Shown: positions 25,638 through 33,689 of the stretch, one piece after another
How positions within the stretch are numbered: position 1 is the first letter of the stretch
How the letters are laid out: each line of letters begins with the position of its first letter
NCBI GenBank assembly: GCA_042090305.1
Contig: JBELJQ010000001.1
Location: 62,001 to 126,000, forward strand
Source: TMED13 sp042090305
Lineage (GTDB): Bacteria > Pseudomonadota > Alphaproteobacteria > Methylaequorales > Methylaequoraceae
Reading direction: 5' to 3'
DNA: 64,000 nt
Program-made: the position numbers and the translations under genes
Notes under the pieces: model-generated
The model's database searches: none
What the model was told of the DNA's origin: nothing
The model's input: the letters and a program-made list of their open reading frames with translations, nothing else

Positions 25638-26687
25638 TTGAATAAATTTTGTAATAAAATTTTAAATCATCTTAAAAACCACAACGGTGTAGAACCAAAT
25701 AAATGTCAAAAAGAAGCTATCGAGATTATATCCTTAAATCTGAACCTTGAATTTAAAAGTAAGTTAAGTAGCTTTTTCAAAAAAAAAAAAAATATTTATC
25801 TTCATGGAACATTTGGAGTTGGAAAATCTATTTTGATTAAAGCACTAAACTTTATTTATCCGTCATCATTAATTTTTCATTTTAGTGATCTAGTTTTTCA
25901 TCTACAAAAAAACTTTTCAAAAAGAAGTGATCCATTTAAGAAATTTAAAAATTGTGATGTTATTCTTATAGACGAGTTTTTTATAAACAACTTAACAAAC
26001 CTTATTTTATTTGAAAAGTTTTTTGATTTTTCTATAAAAAATAAAATTTTGTTAATAATGACTGGAAATAAGGCTTTAGATAATATTTATAATGATCCAG
26101 TGAATAAGGAATTAACTAAAAAGATTAAAATTAAACTAGTTAAAAATTTCATAATACATTCAATGAAATCAAAAATTGATTATCGTTCCAAAAAATTAGT
26201 AAACAATGATTTTTTTTTTGTTGGATTGGACAAAGAAATTAAAAAAAAACAAAATAATTTAATAAAAAAGTTTGCAATTAATTCAACACCAAGAAATTTA
26301 GATTTTAGGAGAGAGGGGTTCAAATTTGTTGTGAATAAATATTATGGAAATGTAATTGATTTAAGTTTCAACGAATTTTTTAAAAAACAATTAGTTTTCA
26401 AGGATTATGAGTTAATAGCAAAAAAGGTAAATTTTATTATCCTAAGGAATCTTATTCAATTAAATGATAATAGTCAGGATTTAGCAGCTCGTTTTATTTT
26501 TTTTATTGATGTTTTGTATGAGAATAAAAATATTCTTTCTTTGTCAACAGATACTGAATTAGATAAAATATATTTAGGAAATGTTAATTCGTTTGAATTT
26601 AAAAGGACTATTTCAAGGCTTAAAGAAATGAGATCTAGTGATTACATTGATTATAATCTCAAGCTTGTATTTAAAAATAAAAAATGA
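25638..26687 (+). CDS. zapE: Cell division ATPase ZapE (AFG1-like), TTG start
   Basis: An AAA+-like P-loop ATPase of 349 residues. The P-loop is GTFGVGKS (57-64), Walker B is VILIDEFF (about 108-115), and TGN and RREGF segments follow as sensor regions. ZapE/AFG1 proteins act at the Z-ring or, in mitochondria, in protein quality control; the order sdhB-zapE-mdh is typical of Alphaproteobacteria. The only start that covers the conserved N-terminal helix is the TTG at 25638, with no clear Shine-Dalgarno, so translation may depend on coupling to sdhB. The protein is Lys/Phe/Asn-rich, consistent with strong AT bias. Confidence 0.85.
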   Translation: MNKFCNKILNHLKNHNGVEPNKCQKEAIEIISLNLNLEFKSKLSSFFKKKKNIYLHGTFGVGKSILIKALNFIYPSSLIFHFSDLVFHLQKNFSKRSDPFKKFKNCDVILIDEFFINNLTNLILFEKFFDFSIKNKILLIMTGNKALDNIYNDPVNKELTKKIKIKLVKNFIIHSMKSKIDYRSKKLVNNDFFFVGLDKEIKKKQNNLIKKFAINSTPRNLDFRREGFKFVVNKYYGNVIDLSFNEFFKKQLVFKDYELIAKKVNFIILRNLIQLNDNSQDLAARFIFFIDVLYENKNILSLSTDTELDKIYLGNVNSFEFKRTISRLKEMRSSDYIDYNLKLVFKNKK

Positions 26688-27628
26688 AAAGTTTAAATAA
26701 AAATTTATCCACATTAGAAGAAGAAATTCTTTCACTTAAAAAGGAAAAAAATGCAATTATTTTAGCTCATTTTTATCAAGATGAAGATATTCAAGATATT
26801 GCAGATTTTGTAGGAGACTCACTTGATCTATCTAGAAAAGCTCAAAAGACAGACGCTGATGTGATTGTGTTTTGTGGGGTTAAATTTATGGCGGAGGTTG
26901 CAAAAATTCTTAGTCCTAATAAAAAGGTTATATTACCGGATATAAATGCTGGATGTTCACTAGAGGAGTCTTGTAGGGTAGATAATTTTATAGAATTTAA
27001 AAAAAAGAATCCTGATCATATAGTAGTAACCTACATAAATTGTTCAGCAGAAATCAAAGCTGAATCCGACATAATTGTAACATCATCAAATGCTGAAAAG
27101 ATTATTCGAAGCATACCTGCCAATAAAAAGATAATCTTTGCCCCAGATAAACATCTCGGAAGTTATTTAATAAAAAAAACAAATAGACAAATGAAGTTAT
27201 GGGATGGGTCATGTATAGTACATGTTACCTTTTCGGAAAGAGAATTAATTAAAATAAAAACAAGAAATTCTGATGCAAAAATAATTGCTCATCCCGAATG
27301 TCCTGAAAATATTCTTAGTCATGCAGACTTTATTGGTTCAACCTCATCTTTAATTAGTTTTGTAAATAAAGATAAATCAAATAAGTTTATTGTTGCAACT
27401 GAACCCCATATTTTGCATCAGATGAAGAAAATCGAACCAAATAAAAAGTTTATTGTCGCTCCCGGTGCGGATGGAAATTGCTCTTGCTCAAATTGCCCAT
27501 TTATGGAACTTAATACAATGGAAAAACTTAGAAATTGTATGCAAACCCTTTCCCCTGAGATTTCAATTAGCAACGAACTAATTCTAAAGGCAAAAAAGTC
27601 ATTAAATACAATGTTAAAGCTTAGTTAA
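26684..27628 (+). CDS. nadA: Quinolinate synthase
   Basis: 4Fe-4S enzyme condensing iminoaspartate with dihydroxyacetone phosphate to quinolinate. The 314-residue protein has AIILAHFYQDEDIQDIADFVG, GDSLDLSRKAQ, FCGVKFMAEVAKIL with a cluster Cys, YINCSAEIKAESD with the second, and GADGNCSCSNCPFMELNT with the third. It overlaps zapE as ATGA and is followed by nadC; nadB is not present here. nadA-nadC interrupt the usual zapE-mdh neighbourhood. Confidence 0.96.
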   Translation: MKSLNKNLSTLEEEILSLKKEKNAIILAHFYQDEDIQDIADFVGDSLDLSRKAQKTDADVIVFCGVKFMAEVAKILSPNKKVILPDINAGCSLEESCRVDNFIEFKKKNPDHIVVTYINCSAEIKAESDIIVTSSNAEKIIRSIPANKKIIFAPDKHLGSYLIKKTNRQMKLWDGSCIVHVTFSERELIKIKTRNSDAKIIAHPECPENILSHADFIGSTSSLISFVNKDKSNKFIVATEPHILHQMKKIEPNKKFIVAPGADGNCSCSNCPFMELNTMEKLRNCMQTLSPEISISNELILKAKKSLNTMLKLS

Positions 27629-27635
27629 AGTTTTG

Positions 27636-28484
27636 ATGACTTTTAGACAATTATCCAAAATAACTAATGATTTGTTAAAGTCTGAATTAAAAGTTGATTT
27701 AAATGGAACAAACTTAAAAAATGATATTACAACTCAACTTTTGATAAAAAAAAAAAGAATAACAGCAAAAATAATTAACAAAGAGTCCATAATTTTTTGT
27801 GGAGGAATATTAATTAAGAATTTCTATAAAGAAAAATTTCCAGAAATAATTGTCAAAGTCAATCAAAAAGATGGTGAAGAAATAAAAAAAAATTCTGTTC
27901 TAATAACCTTAATTGGAAATGCGAATTTAATTTTGACAACTGAAAGGACAATACTTAACTTTCTTCAACATCTTTGCTCAATATCTACAGAAACTAGAAA
28001 CTACGTTTCTCAGATAAAAAAATATAAAACAAAACTACTTGATACCAGAAAAACAACAACTGGGTTAAGAAAGCTTGAAAAGTACGCTACACAAACAGGA
28101 GGGGCCGTAAATCATAGATTAGGTTTGTATGATGATATACTAATTAAGGATAACCATATAAAGGCCTTAGGTGGTGTGGATGAGATGATTGAGGTCCTTA
28201 AAAAGAAAAAAATTAAAAACTATAAAGTTGAGTGTGACAATATTTTTCAGGTCAAAAAGTGTATAAGGGCTGGAGCTAAATATATTCTTTTAGATAATAT
28301 GAAACCCTATCAAGTAAAAAAAATAATTAATAGTAGCTCTAAGAAGTCACTAATATTTGAGATAAGTGGTGGAATAAATTTATCAAATATTTCTGAATAC
28401 GCTAAAGTTGGAGCTCACTTCATTTCCACTAGTAAAATTACACTTTGTACTAAACCTGTAGATATTAGTTTGGACTTAATATAG
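27636..28484 (+). CDS. nadC: Nicotinate-nucleotide pyrophosphorylase (quinolinate phosphoribosyltransferase)
   Basis: Converts quinolinate and PRPP to nicotinate mononucleotide. The 282-residue product shows TTERTILNFLQHLCSIST, the LDTRKTTTGLRKLEKYATQTGGAVNHR active-site run (quoted in two overlapping parts: LDTRKTTTGLRKLEK and GGAVNHRLGLYD), IKDNHIKALGG, VECDN and ISGGINLSNI. A TTG directly before the ATG could extend it by one residue; the ATG at 27636 is preferred. NadD (45523-46092) continues the pathway. Confidence 0.95.
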   Translation: MTFRQLSKITNDLLKSELKVDLNGTNLKNDITTQLLIKKKRITAKIINKESIIFCGGILIKNFYKEKFPEIIVKVNQKDGEEIKKNSVLITLIGNANLILTTERTILNFLQHLCSISTETRNYVSQIKKYKTKLLDTRKTTTGLRKLEKYATQTGGAVNHRLGLYDDILIKDNHIKALGGVDEMIEVLKKKKIKNYKVECDNIFQVKKCIRAGAKYILLDNMKPYQVKKIINSSSKKSLIFEISGGINLSNISEYAKVGAHFISTSKITLCTKPVDISLDLI

Positions 28485-28500
28485 ACTAATTTTTTTTATT

Positions 28501-29448
28501 ATGAAGAAAATTAGTCTCATAGGTGCGGGTAATATTGGAACTATATTAGCTTATAGTATCTCAAGAAAAAATATAGGTAATATTGTTCTGGTAGATATAA
28601 TTGAGGGACTTGCTGAAGGTAAATGTCTTGATCTGGGTCAGAGTTTTCCTGTGGATAATATAAATTTAAAAGTAAAAGGTACAAACAAAATTTCTGAGAT
28701 AGAGGATAGCGATGCAATAATAATTACTGCTGGTATTGCCAGAAAACCAGGGATGAGTAGGGATGACTTGATAGAAACAAATTTTAATATTATGAAAAAA
28801 ATTGGGTTAGCTATTAAAGAGTACTCACCAAAGTCGTTTGTCATTTGTATCACAAACCCACTTGATGCAATGGTGTGGTGTTTGAAAGAAATTTCAGGAA
28901 TAGATAAAAATTCTATAGTTGGAATGGCTGGTATATTAGATTCATCTCGCTTCAAATTCTTTTTAGGTCAAGAACTGAATGTCTCATTTGAAAATATTCA
29001 AACAATGGTTCTTGGTGGCCATGGTGATACAATGGTTCCTCTTCTTGAATATACAAGCATTTCTGGTATCCCTATAAAAAAATTTATTAAAAAAAATAAA
29101 GTCTCTGAGAATAGATTAAATGAAATAATTGAAAGAACTCGCAATGGTGGAGGAGAAGTTGTTTCATTATTAAAGGAAAGTTCAGCTTTTTTTTCTCCTG
29201 CATCTAGTGCAATCGAAATGCTCGAGTCATTTATCTTTGATCAAAAAAAAATTCTTCCGTGTTCAGCATTCCTTGATGGAGAGTACGGGATTAATGATCT
29301 TTTCGTGGGTGTCCCCGTTATAATCGGTCAAAGTGGAATAGAACAAATAATTGAGCTTGATTTAGATGAAAAATCCAAAAACCAGTTCAATAATTCTGTT
29401 TTAGCTGTAGAAGAGCTAATTAATAAATGTAAAAAATTACTAGTCTAA
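28501..29448 (+). CDS. mdh: Malate dehydrogenase (LDH-like)
   Basis: NAD-dependent malate/oxaloacetate oxidoreductase, 315 residues. GAGNIGTILAY binds NAD; TAGIARKPGMSRDDL carries the two substrate-binding arginines, with Arg rather than Gln at the discriminating position, favouring malate over lactate. VICITNPLDAMVW and LGGHGDTMVPL (catalytic His) follow. It belongs to the LDH-like MDH group usual in Alphaproteobacteria and sits before sucCD, making a TCA-cycle block with sdhCDAB. Confidence 0.96.
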   Translation: MKKISLIGAGNIGTILAYSISRKNIGNIVLVDIIEGLAEGKCLDLGQSFPVDNINLKVKGTNKISEIEDSDAIIITAGIARKPGMSRDDLIETNFNIMKKIGLAIKEYSPKSFVICITNPLDAMVWCLKEISGIDKNSIVGMAGILDSSRFKFFLGQELNVSFENIQTMVLGGHGDTMVPLLEYTSISGIPIKKFIKKNKVSENRLNEIIERTRNGGGEVVSLLKESSAFFSPASSAIEMLESFIFDQKKILPCSAFLDGEYGINDLFVGVPVIIGQSGIEQIIELDLDEKSKNQFNNSVLAVEELINKCKKLLV

Positions 29449-29497
29449 ATCATTAATATTATATATATTTCGGAATCGAATTAAAAAAGAGGAAATT

Positions 29498-30661
29498 ATG
29501 GATATTCACGAATATCAAGCTAAACAATTGTTATCAAAATTTGGAGTAAGTATTCCACCTGGAGAAGTTGTATATCAAACTCATGAAGCTGAAAATATTG
29601 TCACATGGTTAAATGAAGAAAAAATAGTTGTTAAAGCACAAGTTCATGCAGGAGGTAGAGGAAAAGCTGGTGGAATTAAGATATGCAATAGTGATGATGA
29701 AGTTATTAAAACCGTTGATGAAATGATTGGAATGAATTTGGTCACACCTCAAACGAGTAAAGAAGGAAAAGTAGTTAGAAGAGTTTATTTAGAAAAAGGA
29801 TACAATATAAAAAAAGAATTTTACCTCTGCGTTACTGTTGATAGGGAAACAGGTGGAAATACAATAATTTCTTCACGAGAAGGAGGAATGAATATCGAAG
29901 AAGTGGCGGAGAAAAATCCAGAGGCAATCCACACTTTGAAAATTGCAGCAGGTTCGGATCTTTTAACTCATCATGCAAGAACAATAGTTTATAACCTTGG
30001 ACTAAGTGGACAAGTAGCAAAAAAGGCTCAAAAAAATATCCTATCTATATACAAGGCTTTTACATCTCTTGATGCTGCTATGATTGAGGTCAACCCATTA
30101 GCAGTTACTAAAGATGATGATGTTCTTGTACTTGATTGTAAGGCTAGTTTTGACGATAATGCTCTCTACAGACAAAGACAAGTTGCAGAAATGAAAGATG
30201 AAAATGAGTATGATCCATTAGAGTTAGAGGCTGCGAGACATGATCTAAATTATGTGAAGTTAGATGGTAATATTGGATTAATGGTTAATGGTGCCGGTCT
30301 ATCAATGGCTACAATGGATATTATCAAATATTATGGTGGTGAAGCAGCTAACTTTATGGATGTTGCTGGAGCGGCAACCCCTGAAAGGGTAGCAGCAGCT
30401 TTTAAACTTATATATAGAGATAGTGATGTTAAAGGTATCCTTATAAATATATTTGGCGGGATGATGAGATGTAATGACATTGCAACAGGACTTGTTAATG
30501 CATCAAAAGAAGTTGGTTTAGATAAACCTTTAGTTGTTAGACTTGAAGGAACTAATGTTGAAATGGGAATAGAAATACTTAATAATTCAGGTTTCCCAAT
30601 TAAGCCAGTAGAAACTATGGAAGAGGCAGCTCAAAAAGTAGTTGAAATGGTGAAAGGTTAA
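29498..30661 (+). CDS. sucC: Succinyl-CoA synthetase beta subunit
   Basis: ATP-grasp subunit (387 residues) of the TCA-cycle enzyme that makes ATP or GTP from succinyl-CoA. It starts MDIHEYQAKQLLSKFGV and shows VVKAQVHAGGRGKAGGIK, EVNPLAVTKD, the nucleotide-binding LDCKASFDDNA and GLMVNGAGLSMATMD, and NIFGGMMRCN near the end. A good Shine-Dalgarno AGAGGA precedes the ATG. The 49 bases upstream are AT-rich and could hold a promoter, but I see no convincing one. Confidence 0.97.
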   Translation: MDIHEYQAKQLLSKFGVSIPPGEVVYQTHEAENIVTWLNEEKIVVKAQVHAGGRGKAGGIKICNSDDEVIKTVDEMIGMNLVTPQTSKEGKVVRRVYLEKGYNIKKEFYLCVTVDRETGGNTIISSREGGMNIEEVAEKNPEAIHTLKIAAGSDLLTHHARTIVYNLGLSGQVAKKAQKNILSIYKAFTSLDAAMIEVNPLAVTKDDDVLVLDCKASFDDNALYRQRQVAEMKDENEYDPLELEAARHDLNYVKLDGNIGLMVNGAGLSMATMDIIKYYGGEAANFMDVAGAATPERVAAAFKLIYRDSDVKGILINIFGGMMRCNDIATGLVNASKEVGLDKPLVVRLEGTNVEMGIEILNNSGFPIKPVETMEEAAQKVVEMVKG

Positions 30662-30662
30662 T

Positions 30663-31538
30663 ATGGCAGTTTTACTAACAAAAGAGTCAAAAATTATATG
30701 CCAAGGTTTTACTGGAGCACAAGGCACATTCCATTCTGAAAGAGCAATAGCATACAATACAAATATGGTAGGGGGAGTTACTCCTGAAAAAGGAGGAACT
30801 AAACATTTAGATATTCCTGTATTTAATACCGTGGCTGAAGCAAAATATAAGACTGGATGTAATGCGAGTGGGGTTTTCGTTCCGCCACCATTTGCTGCTG
30901 ACGCAATTCTTGAAGCAGTTGAAGCCGAGCTAGACCTTGTCGTATGTATTACAGACGGAATTCCAACAAGTGACATGCAAAGAGTAAGAAGAGAAATGAA
31001 AGGTACAAAAACAAGATTAGTAGGTCCTAATTGTCCAGGTGTTTTAACACCAGGAGTTGGAAAGATTGGAATCATACCAGGTCATATTTGTAAACCAGGG
31101 CGCATAGGTGTGGTTTCAAGATCAGGAACCTTATCATATGAATCCGCTGTTCAAACAGCAGCCCTAGGTCAATCAACAATAGTAGGAATCGGTGGTGACC
31201 CTGTAAACGGAACAAATTTTGTGGATGCTCTAGAGTTATTTCTTGAAGACCCAGATACAGATGGAATTGTTTTAATAGGTGAAATTGGAGGAACTGCTGA
31301 AGTCGAGGGTGCAGAATTTATAAAAAGTTGGTCTGGAAAACATAAAAAACCTGTTGCTGCCTTTGTAGCAGGCGCAGCTGCTCCCAAAGGAAGGAAACTA
31401 GGGCATGCAGGAGCAATTGTGAATAGTGGGGCTGAAACAGCTGATGCAAAAAAAGAAGCTTTGAAGGAAGCAGGCGTAGAAGTGGCTGATACAATTACAA
31501 GAATTGGTGAGGCTATGACAAAGGCAATGGGAGTATAA
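30663..31538 (+). CDS. sucD: Succinyl-CoA synthetase alpha subunit
   Basis: CoA-binding subunit, 291 residues. Features: GFTGAQGTFHSERAIAYNT for CoA, GGVTPEKGG, PPPFAADAILEA, GPNCPGVLTPG, SRSGTLSYESA and GHAGAIV with the phosphorylated active-site histidine. It begins 1 base after sucC ends. Together they complete the stretch from succinyl-CoA to oxaloacetate with Sdh and Mdh, apart from fumarase. Confidence 0.97.
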   Translation: MAVLLTKESKIICQGFTGAQGTFHSERAIAYNTNMVGGVTPEKGGTKHLDIPVFNTVAEAKYKTGCNASGVFVPPPFAADAILEAVEAELDLVVCITDGIPTSDMQRVRREMKGTKTRLVGPNCPGVLTPGVGKIGIIPGHICKPGRIGVVSRSGTLSYESAVQTAALGQSTIVGIGGDPVNGTNFVDALELFLEDPDTDGIVLIGEIGGTAEVEGAEFIKSWSGKHKKPVAAFVAGAAAPKGRKLGHAGAIVNSGAETADAKKEALKEAGVEVADTITRIGEAMTKAMGV

Positions 31539-31539
31539 A

Positions 31540-32064
31540 ATGAGTGAAAAAGTAATTATCTCTTATCTAGGGGGAAATAAACCAAACTTGATCTCCGAAA
31601 TAACCACTTTCCTTACAGAGGAGGGAGGAGAGTTTTCAGGTGTTACATTCGCAACATTAGGAAGAGTATGTGAGTTAACAATGGTATATCAATTGATAAA
31701 AAACAAAACATTAGATGAACTAAAAGAGGGGCTTAATAAACTAAGTCAAGCCAAAAGCGGAGAGTTTACATTAAAAGAGTTACCAACTAATTCCGATACT
31801 GGTCCAACTACTAAAATTACGCACAGAATCGTTTTATCTGGAGAAGATAAAAAAGGTTTACTTCATAGAATTATTAAGACTTTGAATGATAACAACGCAC
31901 TTATAATTAGAATGAATACAGAAAAAATAGTATTTCCTAATAACACACAATACATATCAAGGTTTGCGATATCTATCCGAGACGAAAATGCTCCACATTG
32001 CTTATCACAGATGGTTAAAGTTGCTGGTGAGATGAAACTTACTTTTAGGTACGAGACATCCTAG
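31540..32064 (+). CDS. GcvR-like protein with two ACT domains
   Basis: A 174-residue protein with two ACT domains (about 3-80 and 90-172). The first begins KVIISYLGGNKPNLISEITTFL, the second ITHRIVLSGEDKKGLLHRI, both with the Gly/Leu-Ile ligand loop. The arrangement matches the glycine-cleavage repressor family GcvR, which binds amino acids and modulates a partner protein. No glycine cleavage genes are nearby, so a general amino-acid-sensing role is all that can be inferred. It lies 1 base after sucD. Its TAG stop shares CTAG with the stop of xerC on the other strand. Confidence 0.75.
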   Translation: MSEKVIISYLGGNKPNLISEITTFLTEEGGEFSGVTFATLGRVCELTMVYQLIKNKTLDELKEGLNKLSQAKSGEFTLKELPTNSDTGPTTKITHRIVLSGEDKKGLLHRIIKTLNDNNALIIRMNTEKIVFPNNTQYISRFAISIRDENAPHCLSQMVKVAGEMKLTFRYETS

Positions 32065-32972
32065 TCATCCGAAAGTGGATGACTTTTCATTAACATCTTC
32101 TCGATGCTCTTTGTAGTCACTGCGGTATATTTTTGTGTTGTAGATAAAGACGAATGCCCCATGAGTTCTTGAATAACCCTAAGGTCTGCCAAGTTCTCTA
32201 ACAATTCTGTGGCAAAAGTATGTCTAAAGGAGTGCGGAGTTACATTTTCTGGAAGAAAAAGTTTTATTCTAATATCCCTCACTAGCTTTTGCACGACAGT
32301 GGCATTTAACTTACCCCCTCTTTTACCTCTAAAAATTGGCTTATCTTCTTCTAAATCAAATGGACACTCTTTAACAAGTGATTTAATGAAATTTCTCACT
32401 TGAGAAATAATTGGAATCATTCTGGTTTTACTTCCTTTTCCCTTAATTCGTATTTCACTAAAGTTAAAGTCTTCGTGAGATAAATTTAATACTTCACTTA
32501 TTCTTAACCCGTAACCCCACATCAAAATAATAATAGAGAGGTTTCTTATTACAATCCATTTTACTTTCTCACTTTTAATGTTTACGAATATTTTCTCAAT
32601 TTGAACTTTTGAAAGAGGTCGAGGCAGACTACTTATGAATTTTGGACCATTTAAACCTAATATCAGGTGCGGCTTATATTTTTTTTTTTTTGTAAGAAAA
32701 TAAAAAAAACTCTTTATTGATGACAAGGCTCTTGCATTACTTCTATGAAGAACTCCAACTTTTAATCTTTTGTAAAACCAACCTGTTATATCTTCCTCAG
32801 AGATCTGAGATAAATCTTTAATATTGATTTTTTTTCCGTGATGCTCTGCAATAAATCTTAAAAAAGAATTCATATCTCTTTTGTACGATTCGATTGTGTT
32901 ACTACTTAACCTCTTTTCGTTATTTAGCCAGCCATGCCATTCACCGATATACAAAATCTCATTGCTAATCAT
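32061..32972 (-). CDS. xerC: Tyrosine recombinase XerC
   Basis: Site-specific recombinase resolving chromosome dimers at dif. The 303 residues comprise an N-terminal SAM-like DNA-binding domain (1-110) and the catalytic domain with Arg157 (GYGLRISE), Lys182 (KGKGSKTR), His247 and Arg250 (HSFRHTFAT), His273 (MGHSS) and the nucleophile Tyr282 (TTQKYTAV). Xer rather than a phage integrase is favoured by size and by the housekeeping neighbours DUF484 and priA. It overlaps the DUF484 gene by 8 bases. No dif-like site was identified nearby. Confidence 0.92.
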   Translation of the reverse strand: MISNEILYIGEWHGWLNNEKRLSSNTIESYKRDMNSFLRFIAEHHGKKINIKDLSQISEEDITGWFYKRLKVGVLHRSNARALSSIKSFFYFLTKKKKYKPHLILGLNGPKFISSLPRPLSKVQIEKIFVNIKSEKVKWIVIRNLSIIILMWGYGLRISEVLNLSHEDFNFSEIRIKGKGSKTRMIPIISQVRNFIKSLVKECPFDLEEDKPIFRGKRGGKLNATVVQKLVRDIRIKLFLPENVTPHSFRHTFATELLENLADLRVIQELMGHSSLSTTQKYTAVTTKSIEKMLMKSHPLSDD

Positions 32973-33621
32973 TCACTAGATTCCTAAGTTTCTCCTCAAA
33001 AACTAATGAAAAAAAGTTTATCAAGTCAAATGCTTTATTACTTATAAAATGTTTTGTTGAGCTTCCAAATACTAGTAGAACATTTTGATTTAAAATATCT
33101 CTTTTGAAAGTAAATATTGCATTAGAGTAAATTTTCTTATCTGAATTCTTAAAGATTTCCAAGCCACTATCAACAGCATCCATAATTAATTGATTTTCTT
33201 TTTCAAAAACTGAATCCAATCTTTCTTTAGTAATAAATATTTGTTTATATCTATCTGTAAATTTTTTTTCAGAGCTTACTAACGAAATTACCTCTATTTC
33301 AAAAATACGAGTTAAATCTTTGTTCAAGTATTGAAACAAGTCATCAAGTGTTGTTTTTCTTATTAAATTGATAATAGCATCATGAACTTTTTGTTGAGTA
33401 ATGTAGTTATGTTTAGCGGTTTCAATAAAGTTCCTTTGCTTGGTTTTTAAATTTTCGATAATCCAGTCTTTAAATGAAATAATTTTAGACTTTTGATTAT
33501 TATCAGGGGAATTTGAAGGGAAATCGATATCATTCAGGATAGAGGGATTTCTAATAAAGAAATCTTTATTCTCGGATAAAAATTTTTCAACCTGCTTATC
33601 ATTGATTTTTTTTAAGATCAT
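32965..33621 (-). CDS. DUF484 family protein
   Basis: A 218-residue cytoplasmic protein. The N-terminus VEKFLSENKDFFIRNPSIL is the DUF484 start (helical segment), followed by a helix-rich linker and a GAF-like domain (about 75-215). DUF484 genes often precede xerC, as here with an 8-base overlap. The biochemical role is unknown. Its predicted promoter has a -10 box so close to the ATG that the mRNA would be leaderless or nearly so. Confidence 0.85.
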   Translation of the reverse strand: MILKKINDKQVEKFLSENKDFFIRNPSILNDIDFPSNSPDNNQKSKIISFKDWIIENLKTKQRNFIETAKHNYITQQKVHDAIINLIRKTTLDDLFQYLNKDLTRIFEIEVISLVSSEKKFTDRYKQIFITKERLDSVFEKENQLIMDAVDSGLEIFKNSDKKIYSNAIFTFKRDILNQNVLLVFGSSTKHFISNKAFDLINFFSLVFEEKLRNLVND

Positions 33622-33628
33622 TTTAGTA

Positions 33629-33656
33629 ATAATATTTCATTGTAAGGATTTGACAA
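33629..33656 (-). promoter_or_regulatory. Predicted promoter of DUF484-xerC
   Basis: Reading leftward: -35 TTGTCA (33656-33651), 16-base spacer, -10 TATTAT (33634-33629). The expected transcription start is about 1 base before the ATG at 33621, and there is no Shine-Dalgarno, so the message would be essentially leaderless. Confidence 0.5.
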
Positions 33657-33683
33657 TATTTTGATAAAAAAATTTGATATAAT
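33650..33683 (+). promoter_or_regulatory. Predicted promoter of priA
   Basis: An extended -10 (TGA followed by TATAAT at 33678-33683) sits 6 bases before the priA ATG, which would place transcription start at the ATG. The -35-like TTGACA (33650-33655) overlaps the -35 of the divergent promoter but is 22 bases from TATAAT; it fits TTTGAT at 33673-33678 with a 17-base spacer instead. Either way the leader is at most about 5 bases. Confidence 0.5.
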
Positions 33684-33689
33684 TTCTAA

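Noticed and set aside
32061..32972. Tyrosine recombinase as a sign of a mobile element or integron
   Set aside because: All Xer residues are present, neighbours are DUF484 and priA, and no attachment site, tRNA or cargo genes are nearby. It fits housekeeping XerC.
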